Positions 36,225-45,262 of a stretch of DNA of 64,000 nt are shown piece by piece. The DNA is from Sandaracinaceae bacterium (GTDB taxonomy: Bacteria; Myxococcota_A; Polyangia; Polyangiales; Sandaracinaceae): the NCBI GenBank assembly GCA_040218145.1, contig JAVJQK010000074.1:1-64000 (forward strand), given 5' to 3'. The position numbers and the translations under genes were made by a program. Below the pieces are notes generated by a model. It made no database searches, was not told the origin of the DNA, and saw only the letters and a program-made list of their open reading frames with translations. Every line of letters starts with the position of its first letter. The first letter of the stretch is position 1.

Positions 36225-36890
36225 TCAGCTGACCGGCGGGGTGGTCCGCAGACCCAGCGTGTAGTCGAGCGCGTCGAAGCTCGGCGCGAGGTTGGCGTGG
36301 GCGTCTCGCATCGCGTGGGCGTCGCTCGCGGCGCGGGAGCGCTCGTCGTCGTCCCGGCTCGTGCGCGCGACGATCTGCTGCGCCCCGTAGCAGGCCACCT
36401 GCGCCCAGCGATCGGCGCAGACCTCCTCCGCGACCGCGCGGGCGGTCTCGTACGCCGCGTTCCGCGAGCCCCGCACGAAGAGCGCGGAGGCGAGCCCGAC
36501 CCGCGCCGCGGCCCCGGTCTGGTCCGGGTAGAGCACGAGCGCCTTGCGATAGTTCACCACCGCGCTCCGCGTCTCGCCGAGCCGGAGCTGCGCCTCGGCG
36601 AGCGTGACGAGCGCGGAGGGGCGCTCCCACTCCTCGACGTCGCCGCGGCGCAACACATCGACGAGCATGTCGCGCGCCCCCTCGGCGTCCCCCGCCTCCA
36701 TCGCGTAGTAGGCCTCGTCGACGACGGACTCCTCGCCGCCGCCACAGAACTCGACCTCCTCGTCGAGGTACTCGTCCTCGAGGTACTCGTCCTCCGTGTC
36801 CAGGGACGCGAGCGCGCCGTCCTCCTGCGCGTAGGCGAGGGGGCTGAAGGCGAGCGTGAAGAAGACGGCGGCGACGAGCAGGCGGGTCAT
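36225..36890 (-). CDS. Exported TPR-repeat protein
   Basis: A 221-residue protein with a signal peptide ending LAYAQ (about residue 22). An acidic stretch (DTEDEYLEDEYLDEEVEFC) is encoded by short DNA repeats (GAGGTACTCGTCCTC) and precedes helical tetratricopeptide-like units (RPSALVTLAEAQLRLGETRS, AVVNYRKALVLYPDQTGAAA). It lies directly upstream of the cytochrome gene and may help assemble or localise it (inference). Confidence 0.7.
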   Translation of the reverse strand: MTRLLVAAVFFTLAFSPLAYAQEDGALASLDTEDEYLEDEYLDEEVEFCGGGEESVVDEAYYAMEAGDAEGARDMLVDVLRRGDVEEWERPSALVTLAEAQLRLGETRSAVVNYRKALVLYPDQTGAAARVGLASALFVRGSRNAAYETARAVAEEVCADRWAQVACYGAQQIVARTSRDDDERSRAASDAHAMRDAHANLAPSFDALDYTLGLRTTPPVS

Positions 36891-36954
36891 GGGCGTTCCT
36901 CCTGCCCGCCTCTATTTCAGGCTCCGTGCCAGCTCACTCAGGTCCGAGAAAGCA

Positions 36955-36977
36955 GGGCCACTCGCGGCTCGTGGCCC
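36955..36977 (-). terminator. Hairpin terminator candidate after the FG-GAP lipoprotein gene
   Basis: GGGCCAC (36955-36961) and GTGGCCC (36971-36977) form a 7-bp stem with a 9-base loop. Read on the minus strand it is followed by TGCTTTCTC, a modest T-rich run, 54 bp after the stop codon at 37031. Confidence 0.45.
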
Positions 36978-37030
36978 CGTCGCCGTGGGCAGCGCGCCGC
37001 GCCCCCCGTGTCCGAACACCCACGCACCCG

Positions 37031-40000
37031 TCAGCGGAGCGCGCGGCCGAAGCTCCGGTTGCGCACCGTGCCGCGCAGGACCTGAGACGCGCCCGCGGTG
37101 TCCCGGATGCCCGTCGGCGTGCCCGAGAAGAGCCAGACGCTCTCCCAGGTCGCGGGCATCGGGGCGTCGGGGGCGGAGACGAACACGTCGTCCAGCCCGT
37201 CCGCCTCGACGTCGCCGACCACCGTGAGGATCTCGCCGAAGTCGTGCTCCCCGCTCCGCGTGACGGTGCTCGCGAGGGTCAGGGACGGCCCCCAGTAGAG
37301 CCACACGGTCTCCGTCGCGGGATCGCCCACCAGGACGTCGTCGAAGCCGTCCCCGTTCAGGTCGCCGGGGATCGTCACGTCCCAGCCGAACTGGCTCGCG
37401 CCCGCGGGCTCGGCGCGCGTGCGGTCCGCGACGGCGCTCGGCCCGGCGGGGCCGCCGTGGAAGAGATGGATGGCCGTGAAGTCCCCGACCACGACGTCGG
37501 CGTAGCCGTCGCCGTTGACGTCCCCGCCCGCCTGCGCGCCGATGTTGCCCGTCGTCAGGTAGCTCCAGCCCGGCGTCACCGCGAGGCCCGTCGGGCCGCC
37601 GAAGTACAGGAAGACGTCCCCGTCGCAACCAAACGCGAAGCGCGAGCAGTTCGTCACGAGCACGTCCGCGTACCCGTCCCCGTCGACGTCGCCGGCCGGG
37701 GAGACGCTCCCGCGCGACGACGTGAACAGGGAGATCGTCTGGCTCGGGCTCGTGGGCAGCGCGGGGCCTCCGCGGAAGAAGTGCAGGGACGAGCCGCTCG
37801 AGATGGAGATCGCGCCGAAGTCCGCGTACCCGTCGCCATCGACGTCACCGAGCCCCGCGACGTCGCGCGCGGACGAGACGCGCGGGCGGGCCGCGTGCGT
37901 CATCGCGAGCCCGGTGGCGCCGCCGAGGTAGATGCGCACGCCGCTCGAGTCGAGGACCAGCGCGTCTCCGAAGCCGTCGCCGTTCACGTCGCCCGCGGCG
38001 TCGACGTCGCCGAGCCCGAAGATGCCCGTCAGATCGAAGCGATGCAGGAGCCCCGCCGTGTTGCCCTCGTAGTAGCGGAGCAGCCGGTCGGGGCTCTGGG
38101 TGATGATGGCGTCGGCGTGGAAGTCGCCGTTCACGTCGAAGGGCTGGCTCCAGCTCGTGAACGCGGCGCGGCTGCCCGCGGCCACCGTGACCTGCCAGAC
38201 CGGGCTCGCGCTCGGGCTGAGCGTGCCGCCGCAGCGCCCGAAGGCGCGCCAGTAGTAGTTGCCCGCAGGCAACGTCGAGGCGGGCGTGGCGCTCGCCCCC
38301 GTCGCGTCGATCGTCTCGAGGACGCTCGCGCAAGCGCGGTCCGCGCAGATCTCGACCCGCGCGCCCTCGTGGCCTGCGGGCAGGGCCCACGCGAAGGGCA
38401 CGTCCCCGTTCGTCACCCGGCTGGTCGAGAGCGGCGACGTCGGGCGCGGGGCCTCGGGCGCCGCGCAAGGCCCGTCGAGCCCCGGCGAGGGCGTGGAGAC
38501 CGCGAAGTCGTCCACGTTTCGATCCGTGTCGGTGTGCATCGCGTCGCGGCTGAGCGACTCCCCGGCGGAGACCGCGGCCACGGCCGGCGCCTCGCCCGCG
38601 AAGGTCGCGCTCGAGAAGTCGCCGTATCCGAGCGCGTCCACCACGACGGTGGCGAAGCGGACCTGCACCGAGTCCGGGCCGTTCTGCAGATCCGCGCCCG
38701 CGTGGAGGAGGTCCGCGATCGAGCGGAGCGGCTCGACCGCGCCGGTGTGCGCGATGACGAAGAGGCCGTCCGCGGGGATCGTGCCCGAGAGCGGGATGGT
38801 CGCGTAGTCACCCGCGCCCGAGCCGTTGACGCCCACCACGGCGTAGCCGCTCAGGTCCGTCCCGGGCGGCCCGTGGAGCTCGATGAACGCTCCATCCGCG
38901 TCCGCTCCGACCGCATCGTAGAGCACCTCGTTGACGAGCACGACGGCGGGCGGCGCCGGGGTGCAGTCGTCGTCACGCCCGAAGTCGCACCCGGCGGGGC
39001 AGCACCCGTCGCCGTCGGCGCACGCGCTGATCGGCGTGAAGGGGCACATCGCCGAGCAGCTCGAGGCCGATCCGACCAGCGTGTCCTGCGTGCAGGCCAT
39101 CATGTCGTCGCAGGCCCCGGGGCAGTCGCCGTCGCAGGTCTCGGGCGGCTCCGTCACCCCGTTGCCGCAGCTCGGGGAGCAGTCGTCGTCGCGCGTCGCG
39201 TCGCAGCCGGGCGCGCAACATCCGTCGCCGTCAACGCACGCGCTGATGGGAGAGAAGGAGCACGTCGCGGAGCAGGACGAGGCCGATCCGACCAGCGTGT
39301 CGCGCGTGCACGCGAGCATGTCGTCGCAGCTCGCGGGGCAGTCGCCGTCGCAGAGCTCGGGCGGCTCCGTCACCCCGTTGCCGCAGCTCGGGGAGCAGTC
39401 GGCGTCGCGCGTCGCGTCGCACCCCGGCGCGCAGCAGCCGTCGCCGTCCACGCACGCGCTGATGGGGGAGAACGAGCAGCTGGCCGAGCAGGTCGACGCG
39501 GAGCCGACCAGCGTGTCCGTGGTGCACGCGAGCCCGTCCGAGCAGGACGTCGGGCAGTCTCCGTCGCACGTCTCGGGCGGCTCGACGACGCCGTTGCCGC
39601 AGCTGGCCGAGCAGTCGTCGTCGCGCGTGGCGTCGCACCCGGGCGCACAGCAGCCGTCTCCGCTCACGCACGCGTCGATGGGTACGAACGAGCAGCTCGC
39701 CGAGCAGCTCGACGCGGACCCGACCAGCGCGTCGGCGGTACACGCGACCCCGTCGTCGCACGCGCTCGGGCAGTCGCCGTCGCAGGTCTCGGGCGGCTGC
39801 ACCACGCCGTCGCCGCAGGACGCCGAGCAGTCGTCGTCGGTCGTGACGTCGCAGCCGTCGGCGCAGCAGCCGTCGCCGTCCACGCACGCCTCGATCGGCG
39901 CCGAGGCACAGCGGGCGTCGCAGGTCGCGGCCGCGCCCACGAGCGTGTCGAGCGTGCAGGCCACGCCGTCGTCGCACGCGATCGGGCAGTCGCCGTCGCA

Positions 40001-40147
40001 GCGCTCCCCTTCATCGACGATCCCGTCTCCGCAGACGCCGACCTGCGCGTCCAGGGCGGCGTCGAGGGCGGCGGCGTCGAGGGGCCCCGACTCGCCACCA
40101 CAGGCGGAGAGCAGGCAGAGGGCGAGGAGAGCGGCTCGGGTGTGCAT
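37031..40147 (-). CDS. Giant FG-GAP beta-propeller lipoprotein with Cys-rich repeats
   Basis: A 1038-residue lipoprotein (lipobox LLSAC, Cys16). Five tandem 72-residue Cys-rich units (residues 39-398) each begin CG-D/N-GVxxPPExCDGDCP and end C-CAPGCDATRDDDC. A lamin-tail-like domain follows (about 402-520; VNEVLYDAVGADADGAFIEL, YAVVGVNGSGAGDYATIPLS). A fibronectin-like segment leads to about six FG-GAP units (about 640-1030; DVNGDGFGDALVLDS, DVDGDGYADVLVTN, DLNGDGFDDVLVGD), which fold as an integrin-alpha-like propeller with Asp-rich calcium loops. The architecture suggests a surface adhesin or matrix protein. The ATG at 40147 is chosen for the lipobox. Confidence 0.85.
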   Translation of the reverse strand: MHTRAALLALCLLSACGGESGPLDAAALDAALDAQVGVCGDGIVDEGERCDGDCPIACDDGVACTLDTLVGAAATCDARCASAPIEACVDGDGCCADGCDVTTDDDCSASCGDGVVQPPETCDGDCPSACDDGVACTADALVGSASSCSASCSFVPIDACVSGDGCCAPGCDATRDDDCSASCGNGVVEPPETCDGDCPTSCSDGLACTTDTLVGSASTCSASCSFSPISACVDGDGCCAPGCDATRDADCSPSCGNGVTEPPELCDGDCPASCDDMLACTRDTLVGSASSCSATCSFSPISACVDGDGCCAPGCDATRDDDCSPSCGNGVTEPPETCDGDCPGACDDMMACTQDTLVGSASSCSAMCPFTPISACADGDGCCPAGCDFGRDDDCTPAPPAVVLVNEVLYDAVGADADGAFIELHGPPGTDLSGYAVVGVNGSGAGDYATIPLSGTIPADGLFVIAHTGAVEPLRSIADLLHAGADLQNGPDSVQVRFATVVVDALGYGDFSSATFAGEAPAVAAVSAGESLSRDAMHTDTDRNVDDFAVSTPSPGLDGPCAAPEAPRPTSPLSTSRVTNGDVPFAWALPAGHEGARVEICADRACASVLETIDATGASATPASTLPAGNYYWRAFGRCGGTLSPSASPVWQVTVAAGSRAAFTSWSQPFDVNGDFHADAIITQSPDRLLRYYEGNTAGLLHRFDLTGIFGLGDVDAAGDVNGDGFGDALVLDSSGVRIYLGGATGLAMTHAARPRVSSARDVAGLGDVDGDGYADFGAISISSGSSLHFFRGGPALPTSPSQTISLFTSSRGSVSPAGDVDGDGYADVLVTNCSRFAFGCDGDVFLYFGGPTGLAVTPGWSYLTTGNIGAQAGGDVNGDGYADVVVGDFTAIHLFHGGPAGPSAVADRTRAEPAGASQFGWDVTIPGDLNGDGFDDVLVGDPATETVWLYWGPSLTLASTVTRSGEHDFGEILTVVGDVEADGLDDVFVSAPDAPMPATWESVWLFSGTPTGIRDTAGASQVLRGTVRNRSFGRALR
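38954..40033. repeat. Five 216-bp tandem repeats coding for Cys-rich units
   Basis: Five in-frame copies of a 216-bp unit (72 codons each) sit within the FG-GAP lipoprotein gene. The inner copies are nearly identical in stretches such as the LVGSAS-SCSA-C segment, implying recent duplication or gene conversion; the outermost copies have drifted more. Confidence 0.85.
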
Positions 40148-40308
40148 GGGGGTTGGTTCTCGCGGACTACGGGCAGGCGTTGGTGGCGTGGCCCGCCACT
40201 CCTCCATCGCCGCGCTCCTGATCGTCGGTGAGAAGTACGGTTCCGCCCGGCAGAGCCCCCTCGCTGGCGTGATTCGCGGGATGGATGGCGCGATGTGTCG
40301 CAACGCGC

Positions 40309-43125
40309 TCAGCGGCGCGACGCCCAGAGCACCTCGCTCGTCTGCACGGCGCCCCGGTCGACGACCAGGTGCTGGTAGCCCATCGACATGCGCACGTCGG
40401 ACGCGTGCTGGCCGAACTGCCGCCAGGTGTAGTGGGTCAGCTCGCCCACGGTGAGGATGGCGTTGTGCGGATCGTTGTCGGCCTCGCCGTTGATGCCGAG
40501 CCGCAGGAAGTGCGAGAGGTAGCCGCCCGCCTGGAAGCGCCCCGCGACCGCGCTCGTCACGTCCTCCTCGCTCGAGAACATGCCGACGCGGCCGGGCCGG
40601 GTGATGACGTCCTTCGCGAAGCCGCCCGCGAAGCAGGCGTCGATGGCCACCAGCGCGACGCGCGCGTTCAGCCCGTCGAAGAGCCGGCCCAGCTCGTCGT
40701 CCATCATGCGCCCATCGTGCATCAGCAGGTACTCGTCCTGCCGGTCGAGCTCGCGCGGGTCGCTCGAGGAGTCGGTCTGGCCGCCGTGGCCCGAGTAGAA
40801 GAACACGAGCACGTCGTCGGGGCGGATGCGCTGCGTGATGGTCTGCATCGCCTGGCGCAGGTTCGCCGTCGTCGCCTGCGCGTCGGTGAACAAGAACTCC
40901 TGGCTCTGCGGCATGTTGCCCTGGTTGCGCACCGCCTCGGCCAGCTTGCGCGCGTCGTTCGCGCACTCGGGGAGATCGTTGACGCTCCCCGGGTAGTCGG
41001 TGATGCCCGCGAAGAGCCCCCACACGCGCCCGGCCTCGCCCGGGCTGGCGGCCGGCGTCCCGGGCGCGCTCGGCGCGCTGGGCGGCGCGACCACGCTCGG
41101 GCCTTCCGTCACCACGAGCCGGTAGCTCCCCGTCTCCCCGGGCCGGTAGCTCGTGACCGTGATCGTGTAGTCCCCCGGCTCGGCCACCGGCAGGTCGAGC
41201 CCGCTGTTCAGCGACTGCCCAGCCGCGAAGTCGTCGTTGTCCTCCTGGTGCCCGCTCGGCGAGCGCACGATCAGATAGGTGTCGAAGTCGCTCGACTCGA
41301 GCCGGATCTGGACCGCGCTCTGCGGCGTGAAGGACATGGTGAAGGCGTCGGCGAACTCGCCGCTCTCGAGCGTTCGATCGCCCTGGGCGAGCGTGCCCGT
41401 CTCCGTGCGCGCCCCAGCCGGCGCCGCGGCCGGTGTGGGGCTGGGCGTCGGTGTCGGCGTCGGTGTGGGGGTCGCGCCGCTCCCGTTCGCCTGGGGGGGC
41501 GCGGTCGGCGTCGTCGCGGGCGCGCCCCGGACGACCAGCGCGTAGCTCCCCGTCTCGCCCGGCTGATAGCTCGTGACGATCACGCGATAGGTCCCGCCCT
41601 GATCGACCTGGAGATCCAGCCCCGCGTCGAGCGACTGCCCCGGCCGGAGATCGTCGTTGTCCCGCTGCGGACCGCTGGGCGGGTGCACGATCAGGTAGCT
41701 GTCGAAGTCACTCGACTGCGCCTCGATGTGCACGCGCGTCCCCGCCGGCCACTCGAAGCGGTGCTCGTCCATGAACTCCCCGCTCTGCAGCGTCGTGTCG
41801 CCCTGCGCGAGGCTCCCTTCGATGCGCTGCTCGGGCCCGCCGCTCGGGGCGGCCGCGGCCTGGGGATCGCCGCGCTGGGTGAGCAGCTTCAGCTCGTACG
41901 GCCCGACCTCGCCCGCGCGGTAGCTGGTGGCCACGATCCGGTAGGTGCCCGGCGTGGTCAGCGGCATCGACAGGCGCGAGTTGAGGGTGCCGGCGTGGTC
42001 GTCGTTCTCCCAGTGCTGCCCGCCCGGACCGTCCACGCGGAGGAACGTGTCGAAGCTGCTCGACTCGAGCTCGATCGCGACCTCCGTGTCCATCGGCTGC
42101 GCGACCGTCAGCTCGTAGACGTCGTAGCGCTCGCCGCTCGGCAGCGTGGGATCGTTCTGCGCGAGGTTGCCGTGCAGGCGATCACCGATGCGGATGGGCA
42201 GCGCGCGCGGCTGCGGAGAGTCGGGCGAAGGAGCGGGCGCCGTCCCCGCCGCCTGGGCCGGCTGCACGGGCGGAGGCGAGTCGGCGTCGCGCCCCGCGCC
42301 ACGGAGCCGATCGAGCAGCTCGCTGAACTGATGGTGCGCCCGCGCGAGGAGCGGCGCCGACTCCGCGTCGGCCGCCTCCGCCGACACCGTGTAGGCGACG
42401 CCCTGGCGCCCGATGACCTGCACGTTGTAGTTGCCGGCGTTCGGCGCGCGGTAGACGTCGCCCTCCCCCGCCAGCGTCAGCCCGTTCGGCGCCACCACCG
42501 AGGTGCGCACCTCGCCGTCGCCGCGCGCGCGGACGCGGATGCGGCCCGGCTCGCTCAACCGGACCACGTAGGCGTCGAAGAGCTCCCCGCCGCTGAGCGT
42601 GTGATCGCCCTGGGCCAGCTCTCCGCTCGCGCTCTGCCCCGCGTTGATCACGGGGATGGACTGGCCCTCCTCGCCCACGCGCCGCGCGACCAGGCGGTAG
42701 GCGCCCTCACCCTGATCGGCGTAGGCGCGGACCTCGATCTTCATCTGGCCCGCCGCGGGCGCGATCAGCTCGAGCTGGGACCGGGTGCGATCGCCCTGCC
42801 AGTCGTCGTTGACCAGCGCGCCGCTCCCGGGCGGGGTGGCCTCGAGGAAGGGGTCGAAGGCGTCGCTCGTCAGCTCGATGAGCACCCGCTCGCCCGCCGC
42901 GACCTGCACGAAGTAGCGGTCGTAGCGCCCGCGCCCATCGCGCGCGTCGTCCGCCGCGAGCGTGCCCGCCTGCTCGAGCAGCGGCCCCGCGGGCGCCGCC
43001 GCCTCCGGCTCGACCGCGGCCGCGCCCTCCTCCGTGGACGAGGACGTCTCCTCCTCATCATCACCGCACGCCCAGAGGAGCCCCGCCAGCGCCACGCACA
43101 CCACCCACCCGAGCCTGGTTCTCAT
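40309..43125 (-). CDS. Metacaspase-type peptidase (C14) lipoprotein with five PPC-like domains
   Basis: A 938-residue lipoprotein (lipobox LLWAC, Cys20). Four clear and one degenerate PPC-like beta-sandwich units precede the enzyme; they carry the repeating pattern GxLAQGDxTLxSGE, SSDFDTYLIVxxPSG, NDDxxxGQSL and PGTYRIxxTSYxPGETG. A Pro-Thr linker (PTPTPTPTPSPTP) separates the last two. The C-terminal caspase-like domain starts near residue 699: AGITDYPGSVNDLPECANDA, the catalytic His motif FFYSGHGGQTD (about 782) and the catalytic Cys motif AIDACFAGG (about 830). Metacaspases cut after Arg/Lys in known members. Lipoprotein export plus PPC modules suggests an extracytoplasmic regulated protease. 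The ATG at 43125 gives the lipobox. Confidence 0.9.
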   Translation of the reverse strand: MRTRLGWVVCVALAGLLWACGDDEEETSSSTEEGAAAVEPEAAAPAGPLLEQAGTLAADDARDGRGRYDRYFVQVAAGERVLIELTSDAFDPFLEATPPGSGALVNDDWQGDRTRSQLELIAPAAGQMKIEVRAYADQGEGAYRLVARRVGEEGQSIPVINAGQSASGELAQGDHTLSGGELFDAYVVRLSEPGRIRVRARGDGEVRTSVVAPNGLTLAGEGDVYRAPNAGNYNVQVIGRQGVAYTVSAEAADAESAPLLARAHHQFSELLDRLRGAGRDADSPPPVQPAQAAGTAPAPSPDSPQPRALPIRIGDRLHGNLAQNDPTLPSGERYDVYELTVAQPMDTEVAIELESSSFDTFLRVDGPGGQHWENDDHAGTLNSRLSMPLTTPGTYRIVATSYRAGEVGPYELKLLTQRGDPQAAAAPSGGPEQRIEGSLAQGDTTLQSGEFMDEHRFEWPAGTRVHIEAQSSDFDSYLIVHPPSGPQRDNDDLRPGQSLDAGLDLQVDQGGTYRVIVTSYQPGETGSYALVVRGAPATTPTAPPQANGSGATPTPTPTPTPSPTPAAAPAGARTETGTLAQGDRTLESGEFADAFTMSFTPQSAVQIRLESSDFDTYLIVRSPSGHQEDNDDFAAGQSLNSGLDLPVAEPGDYTITVTSYRPGETGSYRLVVTEGPSVVAPPSAPSAPGTPAASPGEAGRVWGLFAGITDYPGSVNDLPECANDARKLAEAVRNQGNMPQSQEFLFTDAQATTANLRQAMQTITQRIRPDDVLVFFYSGHGGQTDSSSDPRELDRQDEYLLMHDGRMMDDELGRLFDGLNARVALVAIDACFAGGFAKDVITRPGRVGMFSSEEDVTSAVAGRFQAGGYLSHFLRLGINGEADNDPHNAILTVGELTHYTWRQFGQHASDVRMSMGYQHLVVDRGAVQTSEVLWASRR

Positions 43126-43188
43126 GGGCCGAACCATACCCGCAACGGCTTGACAGGGCCTAGTCGTCACCGGATGGTCCCCAGCCAA

Positions 43189-45255
43189 ATGACGAGCGCC
43201 GCCGCGAACCAGCCGACCCTCTTCGGTCACCCGACCGGTCTGTTCCAGCTCTTCTTCGCCGAGATGTGGGAGCGCTTCTCCTACTACGGCATGCGGGCGC
43301 TGCTCTTGTTCTACATGATCAAGGGCTTCCTCGGGCTCAACGACGGAGAGGCCTACGGCGTCTACGGCGCGTACACCGCGCTGGTCTACATGACGCCCTA
43401 CTTCGGCGGCATGCTGGCCGATCGGCTGCTCGGGCGAAGGCGGGCGGTGGTCGTGGGCGGCTTGCTGATGGCGGCGGGTCACCTCCTGATGACCATCGAG
43501 AACCGCTACGCATTCTTCGGCGCCCTCGCGTTGCTGATCGCGGGCAACGGCTTCTTCAAGCCGAACATCTCCACCATCGTGGGCGAGCTGTACCCGAAGA
43601 CCAGCGACAAGAAGGACGCGGGCTTCACGATCTTCTACATGGGGATCAACCTCGGCGCGGCGATGAGCCCCATCATCTGCGGCTACGTCGGGGAGACCTA
43701 CGGCTGGCACTACGGCTTCGGCCTCGCCACGGCGGGCATGCTGATCGGCGTCGCCGTCTTCGTCGCCCCCACCCTGCTCACGCAGGTCCTGATCGGCGTC
43801 GGCGTGCTGGCCACGTCGCTCGCGATGCCCTTCCTCCAGGACTCGCTCCTCCAGCTCGGCGTGCGGCTCCTGCTCGCGATCATGCTGCTCATCGCGGGCG
43901 TCGTGGCCATCCGCGCGCTCGGCAAGGGCCCTCTCGCGAAGGAGGCGGGCGCGCCGCCGGACCCCGAGGCCCTGAAGAAGAAGCTCTTCGGCTTCCTGCC
44001 CGCCGAGTACGCGGTCTATCTGGGCACCGGCGCCGCGGTGATCGCCTTCACCTTCATCGTGCAGGACGGCTCGGCCGCGGGCTGGGTGCTGAACATCACC
44101 GGGGTGATCTTCTTCATCTACGTCATCTACGACATGGTGACGAAGTGCACGCGCGTCGAGCGCCACAGGCTGATGGTCGTCTTGACGATCTTCTTCTTCA
44201 ACATGTTCTTCTGGGCCTGCTTCGAGCAGGCCGGCACCAGCCTCAACAACTGGACCGACCGCAACATCGACCGGGTGAGCGAGAGCGCGCAGGTCGAGGC
44301 GGGACAGGTCGGCGAGTCGATCCGCTTCCGGGTCTCCCCCGGCACCACCGACGCGGCGCTCACCGCCCTGCCGCTCCTGTCGCAGGAGCAGCTGGGCAAG
44401 GTCAACGGCGACGCCGGCATGGGGGAGCTGATCGCGCGCGCCGTCGGCGCGGTCGAGCGGCACCGCAACGAGACGCGGGACCCGGCTTCGCAGGCGAGCG
44501 AGGAGGACATCGCGGGGCTCCAGGCGCGGGTGCGCGAGAGCGACGTGCTGACGATGACGGGCCTGACCTATCTGCGCGCCGCGGCCGCGGCCGACGTGGC
44601 CCTGGACGGCGCCGACGTCGTGGAGTGGCGGGTGGTCGAGGAGAACGTGGGCATGGGCCTCGGCGACTCCGAGATCCCGGCCAGCGAGTTCCAGGCCGCC
44701 AACCCCGTCTACATCATCATCTTCGGGCTCCCGCTCAGCGCGCTCTGGGCCTTCCTCGCCGCGCGGCGGCGGGACCCGAGCACGCCGGTGAAGTTCGCGC
44801 TCGGCATCGCGCAGCTCGGCCTCGGCTTCCTCGTCTTCTACTGGGGCGCGGAGCACGCGAACGAGCGCGGCATGTCGTCGATGGCCTACCTGCTCATAGG
44901 CTGGCTCTTCGTGACCACGGGGGAGCTGTTCTCGTCCCCGGTCGGGCTCTCGATGGTGACCAAGCTCTCCCCCGGCCGGCTCGTGAGCAGCATCATGGGC
45001 GGCTGGTTCCTGGCCACCGCCTTCTCGAACTACCTCGCCGCGGTCATCGCGACCTTCACCGGCGTCTCGCACGGTGAAGAAGGCTTGCAGTTCATCCCCT
45101 CGCCGATGGAGACGGCCGAGACCTACGGCGACGTCTTCGGCATCATCGGCGTGACCGCGCTCGGCGCGGCGGTGGTGCTGCTCGCGCTCGCGCCGCTCCT
45201 CAAGCGCGGCATGCACCCGGGCCACGAGGACACGGCGCAGCCGACCGAGTTCTGA
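43189..45255 (+). CDS. POT/PTR2-family proton-dependent peptide transporter
   Basis: A 688-residue inner-membrane transporter. The start at 43189 gives the usual TLFGHPTGLFQLFF N-terminus; an ATG at 43174 would add five residues. Signature motifs: EMWERFSYYGMRALLLFYM, GNGFFKPNISTIVGELYPKT and FYMGINLGAAMSPIICGYVG. A long loop insertion of about 130 residues between helices (about 360-490) is beyond the usual POT length but occurs in some related peptide transporters. It imports di- and tripeptides coupled to protons (family knowledge). It is divergent from the metacaspase gene (63 bp) and followed within 7 bp by an unknown membrane protein gene. Confidence 0.9.
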   Translation: MTSAAANQPTLFGHPTGLFQLFFAEMWERFSYYGMRALLLFYMIKGFLGLNDGEAYGVYGAYTALVYMTPYFGGMLADRLLGRRRAVVVGGLLMAAGHLLMTIENRYAFFGALALLIAGNGFFKPNISTIVGELYPKTSDKKDAGFTIFYMGINLGAAMSPIICGYVGETYGWHYGFGLATAGMLIGVAVFVAPTLLTQVLIGVGVLATSLAMPFLQDSLLQLGVRLLLAIMLLIAGVVAIRALGKGPLAKEAGAPPDPEALKKKLFGFLPAEYAVYLGTGAAVIAFTFIVQDGSAAGWVLNITGVIFFIYVIYDMVTKCTRVERHRLMVVLTIFFFNMFFWACFEQAGTSLNNWTDRNIDRVSESAQVEAGQVGESIRFRVSPGTTDAALTALPLLSQEQLGKVNGDAGMGELIARAVGAVERHRNETRDPASQASEEDIAGLQARVRESDVLTMTGLTYLRAAAAADVALDGADVVEWRVVEENVGMGLGDSEIPASEFQAANPVYIIIFGLPLSALWAFLAARRRDPSTPVKFALGIAQLGLGFLVFYWGAEHANERGMSSMAYLLIGWLFVTTGELFSSPVGLSMVTKLSPGRLVSSIMGGWFLATAFSNYLAAVIATFTGVSHGEEGLQFIPSPMETAETYGDVFGIIGVTALGAAVVLLALAPLLKRGMHPGHEDTAQPTEF

Positions 45256-45262
45256 GCGTGAC

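Noticed and set aside
36926-40231. Plus-strand open frame opposite the FG-GAP lipoprotein
   Set aside because: Val/Ala/Arg-rich shadow with repeats mirroring the minus-strand 216-bp units.
40285-43188. Long plus-strand open frame opposite the metacaspase running into the peptide transporter
   Set aside because: Antisense shadow; the metacaspase on the other strand has conserved catalytic motifs and repeated domains.
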